Assembly (NCBI RefSeq): GCF_031753505.1
Contig: NC_089684.1
Span: 32,751,701 to 32,815,700 of the forward strand
Reading direction: 5' to 3'
Source of the DNA: Anomalospiza imberbis
Taxonomy: Eukaryota > Chordata > Aves > Passeriformes > Viduidae
DNA: 64,000 bases
Every line of letters starts with the position of its first letter. Positions within the stretch are counted from its first letter, which is position 1. Positions 35,976 through 48,055 of this stretch are shown here, one piece after another. Position numbers and translations under genes: made by a program. A model generated the notes under the pieces. That model was not told the origin of the DNA, made no database searches, and saw only the letters and a list, made by a program, of their open reading frames with translations.

Positions 35976-37429
35976 CTACCAAAAAAAAGCAGATATATAA
36001 AATACAAATTGACAGTCGTTATTAGCATAGACAGTATTTTCACAAAAAGAAAAATAAAAGGCATTTTCTGGGTGAGTAAGGCACAATTCTAAGTCTTTCC
36101 ACCCTCTATTTCAGACCACAAAACACTACTGTGTTTTATAATTTTTATTAGCAAAATGTCTGATTAGTGAGGTTCCACTAAGGCTTCATCTAAATTCTGA
36201 TTATTTTAATGTTTCCTTGTAGTGCTATGAACCAACTTCATGCAAGGAATAAGACTGATACAAGAACTTTAGGTCAAAATTTCCAGATTTCAAATTTTTG
36301 AAATTTATAGTTTACAGGTTTTTCTAAAGTTCTGCCATAGCTCAAAGCAAGAGCTACATGCCATTATTATACACTGGCTAAATACACAGAAATCAATCTT
36401 ACAATGCCATGTATAAAGAGTACCTTGAAAGATATGACTTAAATTGTTAACTCGAAGTCAAAAAGGACTGGCTTCTGCCATCACTGCACAAAACAGACTT
36501 TCAAAGAAACATTTTAAATACTCAAACACTAAGTAGCTCCCTGGAGAGGCAAGGTTAAAAAACAGGTGCAACCAAGTGTCAAAGTCAAGCAAAATTTTGG
36601 GACAGAAATCAAATGAAGTACTGCAAATACATTTTGGGCGACAGTTTTTACATTTGCCTGTAGAGTCACAGTTCTCATGATCTTAATCATCACAGAAAAG
36701 CAAACCATCTAGAGAATGAAAGTGATCATATGAGTCTCATTTTATAAAGCATAGGCCCACAGGCATATTTGGTTTAAGAACAGCTATTTTCAGTATAAAC
36801 CAGCCTAGTCAAAATAAGCCATTAAACTGCATTACTAAGACTGTCCTACTCATCCATTTGCCTCAGGTGCAATAAATGAGTTACTAAACTAAGTAATCCA
36901 CAAGAGACTAAAAAGAAAGGAGAAAAACATGCATGCTTTGCTTCTTAATGGATGAAAAATACTACAAAACAATCCTTACAGCCCTCCAACAGGCAGGGCT
37001 GGTAATTTTGACAAGTTGGTGGCAGGAAGTCAGACTCATCTAGGGAGCACTCACTCCTAGTAAAAATAGCTCTCTCCCATCACCTGCTTCTCTCTCTGAA
37101 ATTCCAAAAATTACAGAGAAAGACCATATTCCCAAGCACAGCTATACTCTTCCAACATCCTACCATTTCTCTGACCATCTCTGTCTAGTATCAGTTTACA
37201 TAGCTGTCTGATGACAGAGGATATGACTTCTAAAGAAAGTTTTCTACAGAGTGTGAAAAAAAATCTTTCAAAGACAAAAGCAGACTACTCACACTGTTAC
37301 AGGGAACCCACCATATTGAAGGGTAATTATTTCTGAAGAACTGATGGCTCCATACTAAACGTTGTATATAAAACTTTTTTAAAACAAACATCAGATTGTG
37401 AGAATAAAAATCAATATATATATACATAC
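35976..37429 (-). other. LRBA: LRBA intron (1.5 kb)
   Basis: AT-rich intron. A short TA repeat sits next to the donor at about 37412-37422. Nothing else recognised. Confidence 0.8.
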
Positions 37430-37598
37430 CTATGCCCTTGGGAGTTATCCCACTGCGATCCTGAGGGTTCACCACCCAATAATAATACTTGAGGGTGTGC
37501 ATGACCAAAAGAACTGTCCCAACGCGCCGGATTGCTCCGTAAATGTTAACAGTGGCAATGAACTCAGTAGACAGGTAAGTGTAAAGGGTCAGCTGAAC
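37430..37598 (-). CDS. LRBA: LRBA coding exon 12 of 28 in window
   Basis: 169 bp, enters in phase 0 and leaves in phase 1. It encodes VQLTLYTYLSTEFIATVNIY, GAIRRVGTVLLVMHTLKYYY and WVVNPQDRSGITPKGI. The MHTLKYYYWVVNP block is a hallmark of LRBA/NBEA. Acceptor GGTGGTGTAG, donor ATAG/GTATGT. Confidence 0.95.
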
Positions 37599-38197
37599 CT
37601 ACACCACCAGTCAGGAACAAAAATCATCACACCTGAATTAAAGCATGTCAGACAACTGAATTCTTACGTTTCATCTACCAAAATGTCTGAAATAGATTTT
37701 CTCTGCATGGTTTAGTCTTAAAACCTCTGAAAACTGATGACAAATTTAATTACATTTCTGAAACTGCAGTGCTGGTAAGAAGGTTTCAGCTGCTAAGTTT
37801 TGACCAAAGTTGTTCGCTGTCAGAAAACAGAAATGCACCAAAACAAAAATGTTCACTTTTAATCTATATCAAGATTTAAAATCTGACAACCAAGATAATT
37901 TCCTCTTCAAAAATTGCTGAGTTTTTCGCAACTAACCGATCCAAAGTTCCTTCCAAGACTGTGTCAAAAGTCACAACTCTGTTCTGTAGAACACTGCAAG
38001 TTTCCCAAATCCCAGAAAACCCTGAGAGTCTACAAAACTTGACAATTATACGCAGCAAAGCAGAGCCTGAAGACAATTCCAGGATTATTTCTGTTGCAGA
38101 GCCTGAACCCATAATTATTTGGAGTCAAGGCTTAGTTTCAACACTCCCAAATCAATACACTGTAAGATACCTTATTGATAAGAATAAGCAATTTTAC
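37599..38197 (-). other. LRBA: LRBA intron (0.6 kb)
   Basis: AT-rich intron. Short open frames on both strands at 37876-38112 and 37961-38281 are chance or exon-overlap frames. Confidence 0.8.
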
Positions 38198-38350
38198 CTG
38201 TGCTGGGATATGAATCCATATTGCAGGATTCAGGAGAACATGATCACACAGCTGCTTCAGCAGGGGTACCCCATTGTGTAAATTGCTCAGGTATTTTGAG
38301 AAGGCAAGGCAAAGTTCTAGCACAGCTCTGGTAACGTGAGCTTTGGAAGA
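38198..38350 (-). CDS. LRBA: LRBA coding exon 11 of 28 in window
   Basis: 153 bp, 51 codons, phase 0 on both sides, after a 114-bp intron. It encodes SSKAHVTRAVLELCLAFSKY, LSNLHNGVPLLKQLCDHVLL and NPAIWIHIPAQ. Helical armadillo-like segment nearly the same as human. Donor CAG/GTAAAA. Confidence 0.95.
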
Positions 38351-38464
38351 CTGTAAAAGAAGATTTGCTTAAGGAGAGCCCTGCAACAGTCTAGGAAAAG
38401 TACTTAACTCAAAAAAAAAAAAATTTAAACATTAATGTAAGACATCAAGGAAGATTTACCTTAC

Positions 38465-38573
38465 CTTTTCTAGGCTGTGTCCTATCACCAGGAAGCCTTT
38501 ACAGGAAAGCATCTGTTCTTGCATAGCAATAGAGTTCTTCAACAACTCCATGATGAATGCCAGTAAAGTAGAA
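38465..38573 (-). CDS. LRBA: LRBA coding exon 10 of 28 in window
   Basis: 109 bp, enters in phase 2 and leaves in phase 0. It encodes (C)STLLAFIMELLKNSIAMQEQ followed by MLSCKGFLVIGHSLEK, one helical pair of the DUF4704-type region. Very close to human LRBA. Acceptor CATGTTTTCCAG, donor AAG/GTAAGG. Confidence 0.95.
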
Positions 38574-39828
38574 CTGGAAAACATGTTTTAGTAAACAAAA
38601 ACGTCTTAAAGGGTTAGACAAAGTATTTCCAAATTAACACTCCCACCACACAACCCTGAGGTACGTGTTATGTAAATGTTCTGTTATGCAAATCAGAACT
38701 TTTAAAACAAAAAGCAAGACTAAATTTTGAATGCTTGCTTCAAAAAACTTATTTATTTTATTAATGCTTTTCTAACTTGAAATTCTGCACTCTGAGATAA
38801 TCATATAAAAGCAAATTATTCCTTCTGAATTCTTGCAAAAAGGCAACAGTTAAGTTTGTACTACACTCAGCTTCATGTTTCAACTACAAACTTCTGCGAG
38901 ATCAGTTACAATTACCATTCTACTTCTTAAGCTGTCAGATGAGCAAATATTTTTCTAGACACAGCTTTGCTGTTGTGCTGCTGCCAGAGGTAATATTCCT
39001 GTCAAGGCACTACTGCCTGTGGATCAAGACTTTAACGAGCTGAAAACCCCTGTATTTCTGGGCCAATTTGCAACTGCATCAAATCCCTGATTTATCACAT
39101 AGATGCCCAAGTCTGAGCCAGCTCAGGAAACACCCAGACACAAACAGATGGGCTGAACGAATATTGTGACCATCCCTTCTAAGAAACAATATGGATACAG
39201 ATCATCTTTAAACTGTCATGAAACTACAAATACAATTAATCACAGCAAATTACACCAGAATTCTAAAAAGCAATCCCTTGGTTTTTACTGCTCCTCTTTA
39301 ACTTAGGAACTCTAGAGCTCCACCAGCTTTTGTGTCTGGGTGTTCAGAAGTTGGATAGAGTTGTAACAAGAGCTCAAACCAGAGGAAAAGCCTAGCAGCA
39401 ACACTAAGTAACAGTGTCTTCCAAAAATCTGAAGGTTAAAACAAAACAAAGAAAAATTCCAAGGAATCACTTAATGTAGCTGAAAAATTCACCCTTCCTG
39501 AAGTTTCTCTTCAAGCCCTCCCCAGTGAATTTTCTCCATGACAATAAGCTCAAGACAATTACCCATAATTCTACTACACAAAAAAAAAAAATTAAAAAAT
39601 TGTCAACTATAAAATTTGTGTACAGTTTGATTCTTTGGGAGCTTTCACAGAACACATGGTGCAAACAACTACATCACTTTGAGGTCCTGCCTGTAACCTT
39701 TCTGTTGTTAGACATAATTCATTGTTGCACAAGACAATGCAAACTATTCTGCCATTTGATAAAGCAATAGGCAATTTCCTTTACTTCAAAAGAACAAAGC
39801 CCAGGACACTGCATGTCCATGCACTCAC
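38574..39828 (-). other. LRBA: LRBA intron (1.3 kb)
   Basis: AT-rich intron. A short A-rich tract is at about 39580-39600. Nothing else recognised. Confidence 0.8.
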
Positions 39829-39962
39829 CAAACAGTTGTGTCAATGTGGTCTGAGGAATACTGCCTATAGTCCAATTGTGCAAAGAGAGGGAAAAGCACC
39901 TGCACTCCTCCAATGGAGTGCAGGGCACTTTGGATGGAGTGTGTCAAGACTGCTTTCACATC
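39829..39962 (-). CDS. LRBA: LRBA coding exon 9 of 28 in window
   Basis: 134 bp, enters in phase 0 and leaves in phase 2. It encodes DVKAVLTHSIQSALHSIGGV, then QVLFPLFAQLDYRQYSSDHI and DTTV plus two bases of Cys. This begins the DUF4704-type armadillo-like region. The YSSDHIDTTV tip differs from human YLSDEIDLTI. Donor TTG/GTGAGT, acceptor TTTGTCAG. Confidence 0.95.
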
Positions 39963-40552
39963 CTGACAAAGAAGAAACAAGAAAACAAGAAATATTGAAG
40001 CCTCCTTCAGACACTGATAAAAAGTTTGTTAAAATAGCCTTTAATTTCTTCAATATAAAAGCTGCATTATTACCAAACAAAAAGAAACAGCAAAAACAAA
40101 CTGGCTGTCACCGTCACACTAAATGGCCAGTATGCCTGACCTACTGCTTTAGATATATATACTTTTAGATACAGATCTACAGTGCAGATCCTCAGGTGAA
40201 TATACAGGAGGTAGTATCCAAAGCACAGGGAAGAAAAGGATTTCATATCAACAGCATGAAGGATGGGAGACAAGGAACATCTGTAGGGGAGTGAACATGT
40301 CAGAAGTAAGGAAGAAGGATTTTTTTTCAAAGGTATTTTTTTTCAAAATACCCTTTGTATTTATTAATAGAACAATTTTTTTCCTTCGGATTCTTCTGCA
40401 TCCTCTTTAGTTCAAGAAACAGGGGCAGGTCCAACCCAAAAAAAACACCCAACCTATATGCAATTGCATATCAAAATCCCTAAAAAACTGGATTTTAGGT
40501 TTTCAAACAGAAATCATTTGTACCCTCCAAATCTATGACAATGTTGATTTAC
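39963..40552 (-). other. LRBA: LRBA intron (0.6 kb)
   Basis: AT-rich intron. Nothing recognised. Confidence 0.8.
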
Positions 40553-40750
40553 CTGCAGCATGAGGGCATGTGGTGAATGAACAAAAATAGAAGGGTTATC
40601 TTTAGGGGATGACTCAAGACACAGCTGTGCATCTGTAGCCCTTGGATTGTACATAAATGCAATAGCATTGGAGAGTTTGCCATCATATAGCAACAATTTG
40701 TGATGTTCATCGAGGAAGAGATCACTTTCTGCCTTGAACTTGAACGTTCC
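40553..40750 (-). CDS. LRBA: LRBA coding exon 8 of 28 in window
   Basis: 198 bp, 66 codons, phase 0 on both sides. It encodes GTFKFKAESDLFLDEHHKLL, a DGKLSNAIAFMYNPRATDAQ segment, and ends SPHALMLQ. It links the ConA-like domain to the armadillo-like region. The SSPKDNPSIFVHSPH stretch agrees with LRBA rather than NBEA (SSPKENASIF). Acceptor TTCCAATCAG, donor CAG/GTAAAT. Confidence 0.96.
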
Positions 40751-41598
40751 CTGATTGGAAAGCAGGGTTGAGGAAGGAAAGGAGAAAATAATTAGATTAA
40801 GCACACTAAAGATACAGATCAGAACAACTGTTGCAAAAAATGGTTAAAATATTGCTTCTTTAATCAAGTAGTACTTCATAAAGAAAGGTTCTCATCAGAA
40901 CCAAAGATTCATAAGATTCAAAGTAAATTTTACAGTATTAAAATGGCATAATTCTTTTGGCATCTGAAGAGTGTCATTGCCAGGATGGTGGGCAATGTAA
41001 AAGAACCACATCAGCCTGGAAACAGCAGGACTGTCAGCAATGTTCACTCAGAAGGAACTAATAACTGAGGAGCACATAGAAAAGGAACCATCTTTTTTAG
41101 CATATGTTTGTACAGCTGCTACGGAACAACAGCCTTCAATTAGTGCCCCTCAGGCTATGACAAAACAAATAATAAATCACTGCAACAAAACTAATCCTCA
41201 GCATTGACTTCACACATTAAAAAAACCCCACTAGCACAAGAAACGATAAAACCACATTTCTAAACAAATACATCATAACTGATCTAAAGTTTTCAGCCTC
41301 AATGAAAAAGTGAACCCAGTAAGAGGTAGCAGTTGTGTTCTCCTTCTCCCAACCACCAACATGGAAATTCTGAGAAGCAAAAAGGAGTAACATTTTTTTT
41401 TTGTTTTATAAGCAATCAAGAAACTGAACTAATGCTTACTTGTAGCTTCTAAGGCGATACATAGGCTTACAGAAGAAACATGGAAGAGTTTAACAAAAAT
41501 ATTACACCGTAAGATAATTTTTTTAGGACACAGAGGTGTCACAACATTCTTAACCCCTACCTAAAGAATTAAACTTAGGAAAGTCAACTCTAAGATAC
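40751..41598 (-). other. LRBA: LRBA intron (0.8 kb)
   Basis: AT-rich intron with a short T tract near 41393-41400. Nothing else recognised. Confidence 0.8.
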
Positions 41599-41745
41599 CT
41601 TATATCCCAGGCCAAGCTGATAAATGGCAAAGATCTGAGCAGCATTGAGAGCCTCACTAAAAAGGTAAACAGATGTCATCTGCCCACAAAACACTCGATT
41701 GGCATCTGCTGTTTCTGAAGAACCCAGGAAACATTTGTCAAATGT
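41599..41745 (-). CDS. LRBA: LRBA coding exon 7 of 28 in window
   Basis: 147 bp, 49 codons, phase 0 on both sides. It encodes TFDKCFLGSSETADANRVFC, then GQMTSVYLFSEALNAAQIFA and IYQLGLGYK. This completes the ConA-like/LamG-like domain; the FCGQ...FSEALN motif is typical of that fold in BEACH proteins. The donor is AAG/GTATCT, a weaker match to the U2 consensus but not a U12-type GTATCCTT. Confidence 0.95.
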
Positions 41746-42054
41746 CTGAAAACAGAAAACAGAACCCAGTAAAAGGGTTTAATCCATGCTACACAAGCAA
41801 ATCATGCAAAAAATATGCATTTCATCAGGGAATATTTTTACATAAACAAGTATTTCAGTGCCTTAGCAGAAACAAGTATTAAGTTCTGAGATGCATAAAA
41901 CCACAATTTATTCCTCTACCAAAAAGTTATAATTTTTATTTCAGCATTTTTAAAAAATGCATAAAATGGGGGAGGTTTATTAATAAAATGGCAAAGACTA
42001 TCTATGTAATGCATCAAGATGTTCAGCTGCAGACAGTATGCAGGGATTACTCAC
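41746..42054 (-). other. LRBA: LRBA intron (309 bp)
   Basis: Short AT-rich intron, nothing recognised. Confidence 0.85.
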
Positions 42055-42174
42055 ATCACTGGTGTTGACAAACCACGCTATTTCCCCATAAGATGCCAGT
42101 TCCCCATTCACATAACACCGGAGTTCACTGTTCTTCCAGCGGTTATAGATGTGCACTATAGTCACCATATACCA
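42055..42174 (-). CDS. LRBA: LRBA coding exon 6 of 28 in window
   Basis: 120 bp, 40 whole codons, phase 0 on both sides. It encodes WYMVTIVHIYNRWKNSELRC then YVNGELASYGEIAWFVNTSD, the core strands of the ConA-like domain. It matches human LRBA except for an Ala in GEIAW. Donor GAT/GTGAGT, acceptor GTTTAG. Confidence 0.96.
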
Positions 42175-42952
42175 CTAAACAATAAAAAAACAATTGATAT
42201 AACTCTATGAACACTTGGGACTAGCTTAAGCATTCGAGTAGGGCTGGGAAGAACAAATTCAACTCTTTATGTGAATTAAATTAAGACTGAAAGATTTATG
42301 TTAAGTAGAAAAGATTAATAAGTCACTGGTGAGTTTTCTTGCATTGCTATGTCAAAGAATAATATGCCATTCTTTCCAAACAGGAGCTTAAAAGATATTT
42401 ATAGCATATAACTCCAAAAATCTTTATGACAATGCTGAACCAAATTTACACTGAAACTACTCTGTAAATAAGTTCTAAACTGAGCTACTCATAGCAGGAT
42501 GGACTTTGATAAATGACATTCCAAAGAGCAAGGATGGCTTCAGACTAAAGCCTCTCAAAGACTGTGCATGTCAAATTATCACAAACAGAATCCATATTTA
42601 CAGCAAGGGATTACTGATAAGGAATTCCTGAGGAGGCCTGTTCTCCCACAAGATAGATACATAAGTTCCAGAAACATCAGCGTGACATCTAAGTCAAAAA
42701 GGGAACATCCAACATCACATAACACTACCTAATAGGCAAGCCAGACTTTAACACCAGTAATAAAATCAACTCATGTTTTAGTTGTAAAATTAACAAGAAA
42801 TAAGAATTCAGAACACATATTTGTTTTGCTCATTCCAGTGTAACTGTTTTTCTACAGAAAGATGAGATTAATCAACAGCTACAACACAGACTCCCAGGCT
42901 CCCATTTTAGACTCGTGAAACGTGTTTGAAAGATTTTATTATTTTTACTCAC
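42175..42952 (-). other. LRBA: LRBA intron (0.8 kb)
   Basis: AT-rich intron with no recognised repeat, ORF or regulatory signal. Confidence 0.8.
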
Positions 42953-43079
42953 CTTTTGTGGCTTGAAATCAAATTTTACACAGTGCTGGAAACCTTTTCC
43001 CTTTGATTTTATGGATGTTACAATCAAGCAGCTTCCAACAAAGTGAGCAGAATAGCCAAGTCCTTTGTTTGTTCGAAAA
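42953..43079 (-). CDS. LRBA: LRBA coding exon 5 of 28 in window
   Basis: 127 bp, enters in phase 2 and leaves in phase 0, after a very short 105-bp intron. It encodes (C)FRTNKGLGYSAHFVGSCLIV, then TSIKSKGKGFQHCVKFDFKP and QK. This is the middle beta-strand part of the ConA-like domain. Bird substitutions against human are minor (N for S in RTNKG, S for G in GSC). Donor AAG/GTGAGT. Confidence 0.95.
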
Positions 43080-43184
43080 CTGACAAATCAGAACAAAATC
43101 AGCACATACACAGATGGATGCAGAAATCATCGAACAACTAATAGAAACTGAACATCAGCAATATCAGCTTTACATAATACTCAC

Positions 43185-43306
43185 CAATATAAATAAGGCT
43201 TATCCTTATCCACATTAATATTATTTACAGGATCCATTCTTAGCCAAGTGTGGAAAGTAAATCCATTCTGGTATGGCCACTTGGCTATAGGAGGTAAGGC
43301 AATAGC
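43185..43306 (-). CDS. LRBA: LRBA coding exon 4 of 28 in window
   Basis: 122 bp, enters in phase 0 and leaves in phase 2. It encodes AIALPPIAKWPYQNGFTFHT, then WLRMDPVNNINVDKDKPYLY and the first two bases of a Cys codon. This is the first half of the ConA-like/LamG-like beta-sandwich domain of BEACH proteins, a presumed protein or ligand interaction module. The match to human LRBA is essentially complete. Donor TTG/GTGAGT, acceptor TTTCTTCAG. Confidence 0.96.
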
Positions 43307-45274
43307 CTGAAGAAAGCAAGAAGTTATTCATGTAGAAAGATCAATGTAACAGTAAAGGTGTGCAGCTTAGGATACACTCTACAAATATATGCTGATAAAC
43401 AGAGACACATTGCAAATGAATAGAGTTGCTCTATAATTAAGAAAAATAAATTCTGGCCTAACTTTTGTTCTCTTTGTAATTGATTGTTACAATATTTAAT
43501 TAACCTAAATATTTATAAACTGACCTTTACCCCTCAAAAAAGATTATTAATAGTAACCTGTGCTTCAAAACTTAAATGTTTTCACGAAAGCCTTATGGAA
43601 TAACAACTTCTCAAAATGTAAATTCAGATTGGTTTGGTTTTATGGTAATCTGACAGAATAATCAGTTCCATTTTCATATAGTGTTGGTATTCAGGAAAAT
43701 AACTGATCATAAAGGGAAAGCTGGCCACATTTCATTTAATAAATTATTTTCTCTCCTGAAATTCATATTTAAGTAGGCTTCCAGTGAGAATAACACAGAA
43801 TTTAAACCTCCTCAAATGAAACACAACGCAATATCCACCAGGCAAAATCTTCATATCAAACATTGTGGTTTTAGTGCAAAGCCCTTGAGTCACAAACCAT
43901 GTGGCAGAATCCTTTGCTTCAAACAGTTGGGGTTTATTTTTTGGAGTTTTTCAGTTGGTTGGGTTTTTTAGCATTACTATTAACTTTCTGCTGGTGTGCA
44001 GCCCAAATTTGCAATACACACTTCAGTTAAGATTGCCATTAGCTCTGATCATTGATGCCACCCAGATGATCACTACCAATGAACAAAAAAAAACCACCAA
44101 AGAATTCAAGTGTCTCCAGACTTGTTAGTATGTTCCCATGCTCCATTCAGCTACCCCTGTCCACACAAAATGCTATAAATCCTTCTGTATATCAGCTAAC
44201 TAACCAGTCTCCATGTCTTTGCACCCAATTCCTGGGAATTGGTAGCATTATCACTTGAATTAACTCACAATGGATCACAGAGTAATTATAGTAAATACTT
44301 CATTTCTTAAACTTTTTCATTTAAATATATATAGAAATACCTACATAAAGGTTTTACTAAGGCACCCCAATATAATAAAATATGGTTGAAGCAATGGACA
44401 TAATTAACAAAAGTTAAACCAGAAGTTAAATAGAAAACCACCAATAACCAAAATAAACACAAAGATGTCTGTCTATTGCCAAGATCTGTCGCACATGATG
44501 CACGTGCAGAAGCACTTTTCTAGTACTCGGCATTTTTCAGTCTCCAAAGGTTTCATTCAAAAAATAATTCATGATGTCATCAAGTTGGTGAAATTCAATC
44601 TCAAGCCACCAAGGCAGAAAGCGAATGGGTTTATGTGAAGAAAACTGGAAAGAGTCATCTGATTAATCTTATTCAAATCTTATTCTGCATTAAGCATGAA
44701 ATTTTGAACATAATTTTTCATTCTACAATTGCAGAACCAAAAGTGTTGACATACTTGAATTCCATCAGAAGATTCTGCACAGGTTTTCCAACTGCCTTTT
44801 TAGTTTCAAATTCTTTTTGAAGTGAACACCACAGAACTTAGAAATGAGTCACAGGAACGATTACAAAAAGACTAACTGTTGCTAACTTTAATCCTTTTCA
44901 GTATTATTCAGCCTATAAATGTCTAGGATCAATGCTTTCTCAAAGATTTCTCACAAGCATCTAGAGTGAAAAGCAGGTATATTCTCCTTGAAACACAATT
45001 TAACTGAACCAGACTGAAAAAAACCAACAAAATCCAAAAAAGCAGCCTCATTTCTATCCATTCTTTATTTAATACTATTTGTCCTTCTATAGTGATATTG
45101 CACATCTATTATAAACACTATTCAAGCACTAGTGTAGGTGTCAGGCAGAGAAAAAAATTTGGTTAAAACTCCATGACAATGACAGATGAGACAAAGAACA
45201 CCACAAATTAAAATAACCAAGGGCCTTAATAGAACAATGAGCACAAAACCAAGAAATGTAAAATATCTACATAC
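43307..45274 (-). other. LRBA: LRBA intron (2.0 kb)
   Basis: AT-rich intron. A T/G-rich patch at about 43918-43970 is low-complexity. Nothing else recognised. Confidence 0.8.
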
Positions 45275-45370
45275 TGCAGCACTTTTTCCTGGAAAGTTGA
45301 AGAAGGCATCAGGTCCATACTTCTGAGGCATGTGTTTTAACACAGACAGTAACTTCCCAGCATGTGGTGG
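45275..45370 (-). CDS. LRBA: LRBA coding exon 3 of 28 in window
   Basis: 96 bp, 32 whole codons, phase 0 on both sides. It encodes PPHAGKLLSVLKHMPQKYGP followed by DAFFNFPGKSAA. These residues separate LRBA from its paralogue NBEA, which reads MPQRNGP and FPGCSAA here, so this exon is the best single support for the gene name. Acceptor CTTTGTCAG, donor GCA/GTATGT. The segment leads into the ConA-like/LamG-like domain. Confidence 0.96.
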
Positions 45371-47586
45371 CTGACAAAGAGAATTATTACATTTGTAAAT
45401 AAGTAAAACAAACCTCTAAGAAAGAAAAGACTACACACACAAAAAGCAAATTCTAACACATTTTAAAACTTTGCACGTGGTTGAATAACACCCTGCTAAG
45501 ACACTCGGCACTTTCAATAAAACAACATTAACAGTCATGAATACCTTCACACACTATAGAGTAGATGCACTGAATTCAAGTTAATTAGGTAACTTCACTA
45601 AGGACTTGAAGGCCAGAGCCACTTTCACCCAGCATAAACTAAACTAACCCTGAATGTTGATTCCTACCACTGTCTGTTCATTCCCACCAGCTCTCTGTAT
45701 GACTTTGCTGTAAGCTAAAGAAAATGAACTGGTCAAGATGAAAACTAACTCAGGGAAAACAAATGCAAACCAATTTTTAATTACAGCTGTTCTGGGAAGT
45801 GGCTGAGTGAAACCTGTGCCAGCACAAGGGGGGATGGGAATAGCAAGCAAAAGGGAGAGGGAAGATCAGCAGAAGGATTATTTTCATCAGGATGACAGTC
45901 ATAATTAGATTAAACTGATTTGGTTTATACTTTCACATAAGTACATGGAGAAAGATTCAAGTCCCCGGGGCAGTTTGGAGCATCTAAACTGAGTGCTCAG
46001 TGTGAATACTTAACACTTCTCCACCACCCATATCCTGCTGATTTTATTGTAACAGTCTGCAGCTGTAAACTCCAAATCTAGTGTATGAGCTCACAACAAC
46101 AGAAGAATAGCAACTACTGATCATAGTGACAGGACAATTTTGTGTGTTGTCCTTCACCACACCATATCATTCTGGCAGATCTATTTTGAAACTACAGTGT
46201 TATAATCCTGATATTTTCCTGCAAGTGCCCTTTTTCATCCTGTTGTTAACAGTTACCCTCTGAAAACGAAGCATGATGTTGGAGCATTGCATGATCCATC
46301 ACAAGTATTTCAAATGTACCAAAGTTGGAGTCAGCTCAGCAGTGCTTCAAGAATCTGAGTTAAAACTGAGGAGGAAATGCTGAGAGTTGCTTAGAAATCT
46401 GCAGTGCTACAGAATTAGATCAGGTAAATTGTGTTGCAGCAAAATACTTGGTATCTTTACAGTTCTGCTGATTTTAAGATTTATGGAGTTGTACAACTCC
46501 TTGGCAATCCAACTGGGGCATTTTTCTCTTGCTTTCCCCTGTATTTGGTCTTTAATAAGGAAAGGAAATTAAATGCAAATAGCAGGGAGACAGGAAATGA
46601 AAAAGTTAATGTTACAGAGACAACTTTATTTCACCTACAGTTAAATATACTCTCTATGCTCAATTATTAAGTTTAAACCATCTATAATATTTAGAGTATT
46701 TCTCTTTAAGGAGGTTAAGGTCTTCAGAGTTATTTATTTCAAAGGGCCTTTAAAAATCTGCAGTATTATATGTGCATACTGGCTTTTATATGGTATACTA
46801 TTTTTTTTAATTATTTGAAGTCAACAGAGACACTGCTACTTCTCCCCTGCACTAGCCAGAGTATTTAGAAATAACAGGAGCTGAATTAAAATTCAAAGCA
46901 GCTAAAAGGAGTGTTAAAATAGTTCCCAAGTCCAGTGAAACGACACCTGTGTGTTGAAGAAAACTTTATCAGGTGGCCTCTACAACACAGACATTTTTAC
47001 TTTAGGGAAGATTGTTTCTCAGCTGTAAAAGGGTCCATTTCTATTCCACACAGGAACAAGAGAAAAATTATACAATTTTTCATTGGGACTTATTTCCTTC
47101 AGTTCAATTTCTGCCAAAGTTTTCACTTCCCTAACTGGATAAATTTTTTAATCTTCAGGTAAAGTACAGTAGTGTGAAAATAGGAGCAAACAGAACTGCC
47201 TCTACAGGCATTTTTTATTTATTTCTCTCTTCTGATTAAAAAAAAAATACGCCTTTTACTTCAATTTCATATAGCTGGAATCAAAAAAAATAAAATCATG
47301 TGCATAAAAACACTTAAGAGTCACCTTATTATTCCCAGGTGTTCAAAAAGACCAATATAGTCCACAGGTTCAGGAACAAATTTAACTTCATCACTATTCT
47401 ACTCTCTGTATATCAATAGCTTTCAGGTAAAAAGATTCTTTATGTAATACAAGAAAGCTTCCTGTATTTTTTGGTACATTCAAAATTTGTTTATCATGAA
47501 GTTTTTGGAACAGTCTTAACTTGTGAAAATTAGGAAAAGCAAAAGCAATGCGATAAAAATTGTTTCAGTTTTGCGTTTTCTTTTAC
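45371..47586 (-). other. LRBA: LRBA intron (2.2 kb)
   Basis: AT-rich intron with GT donor and AG acceptor. Short open frames on both strands have no recognisable product. No repeat family recognised. Confidence 0.8.
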
Positions 47587-47687
47587 CCATCTCCCTTTTT
47601 CTCCTTGCAGCTTGCTGAAGAATAACTTCAGCTCTCGAACTGTCAGGTTATAGCTAGCCAACACACCAAGCATGTCCACTAATAGAT
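47587..47687 (-). CDS. LRBA: LRBA coding exon 2 of 28 in window
   Basis: 101 bp, enters in phase 1 and leaves in phase 0. It is separated from the previous exon by only 136 bp. It encodes DLLVDMLGVLASYNLTVREL followed by KLFFSKLQGEKGRW, nearly identical to human LRBA. Acceptor CTGCTTTTCAG, donor TGG/GTAAAA. It forms helices of the N-terminal repeat region leading into the lectin-like domain. Confidence 0.95.
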
Positions 47688-47823
47688 CTGAAAAGCAGAA
47701 AGAACAGAGATGTAAGTGCTTAATAAAATGCTGTCAAATTTTTATCATCTCATTAATAACTGCGTCCATGAGATTTTGCATAGAAGCAGCACAATTTGAG
47801 TCCCAAAACGGGGAAGGCTGTAC

Positions 47824-48055
47824 CTGCAATCATGTTGTCAGCTCTACTGATCCTCCTGAGCACTTGTTCCACAAGTCCCACTTCCGTGCAGGCCTGGAGA
47901 TTACGTATGCTTTTCTTCAGGATTGCTGTGAACATGCTCCAAACCTCAGCCTGGCAGGTGGGGTCACACTTATCCAGTAAGTCCACCATGCAGGTGATGC
48001 CCTCTCCTTCTTGGATGATAAAGTTCATTTCCAAGTCAAACTGGCCCCCAATGAG
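47824..48055 (-). CDS. LRBA: LRBA coding exon 1 of 28 in window
   Basis: 232 bp, enters in phase 0 and leaves in phase 1. The acceptor is TTTTTCTCTGAAAG and the donor is CAG/GTACAG. It encodes LIGGQFDLEMNFIIQEGEG, then a helical stretch with QAEVWSMFTAILKKSIRNLQ and a C-terminal NMIA. This is close to human LRBA residues about 72-149, the start of the N-terminal armadillo-like helices. The first codon is not an initiator: the start codon is in an upstream exon outside the window. Confidence 0.95.

Noticed and set aside
41589..41599. U12-type intron after exon 7
   Set aside because: The donor GTATCTTAG is not the GTATCCTT consensus, and no matching branch-point motif was seen before the acceptor.
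9091..48055. NBEA (neurobeachin) as gene identity
   Set aside because: Residues KYGPDAFFNFPGK, SSPKDNPSIF and the linker lengths agree with LRBA rather than NBEA.
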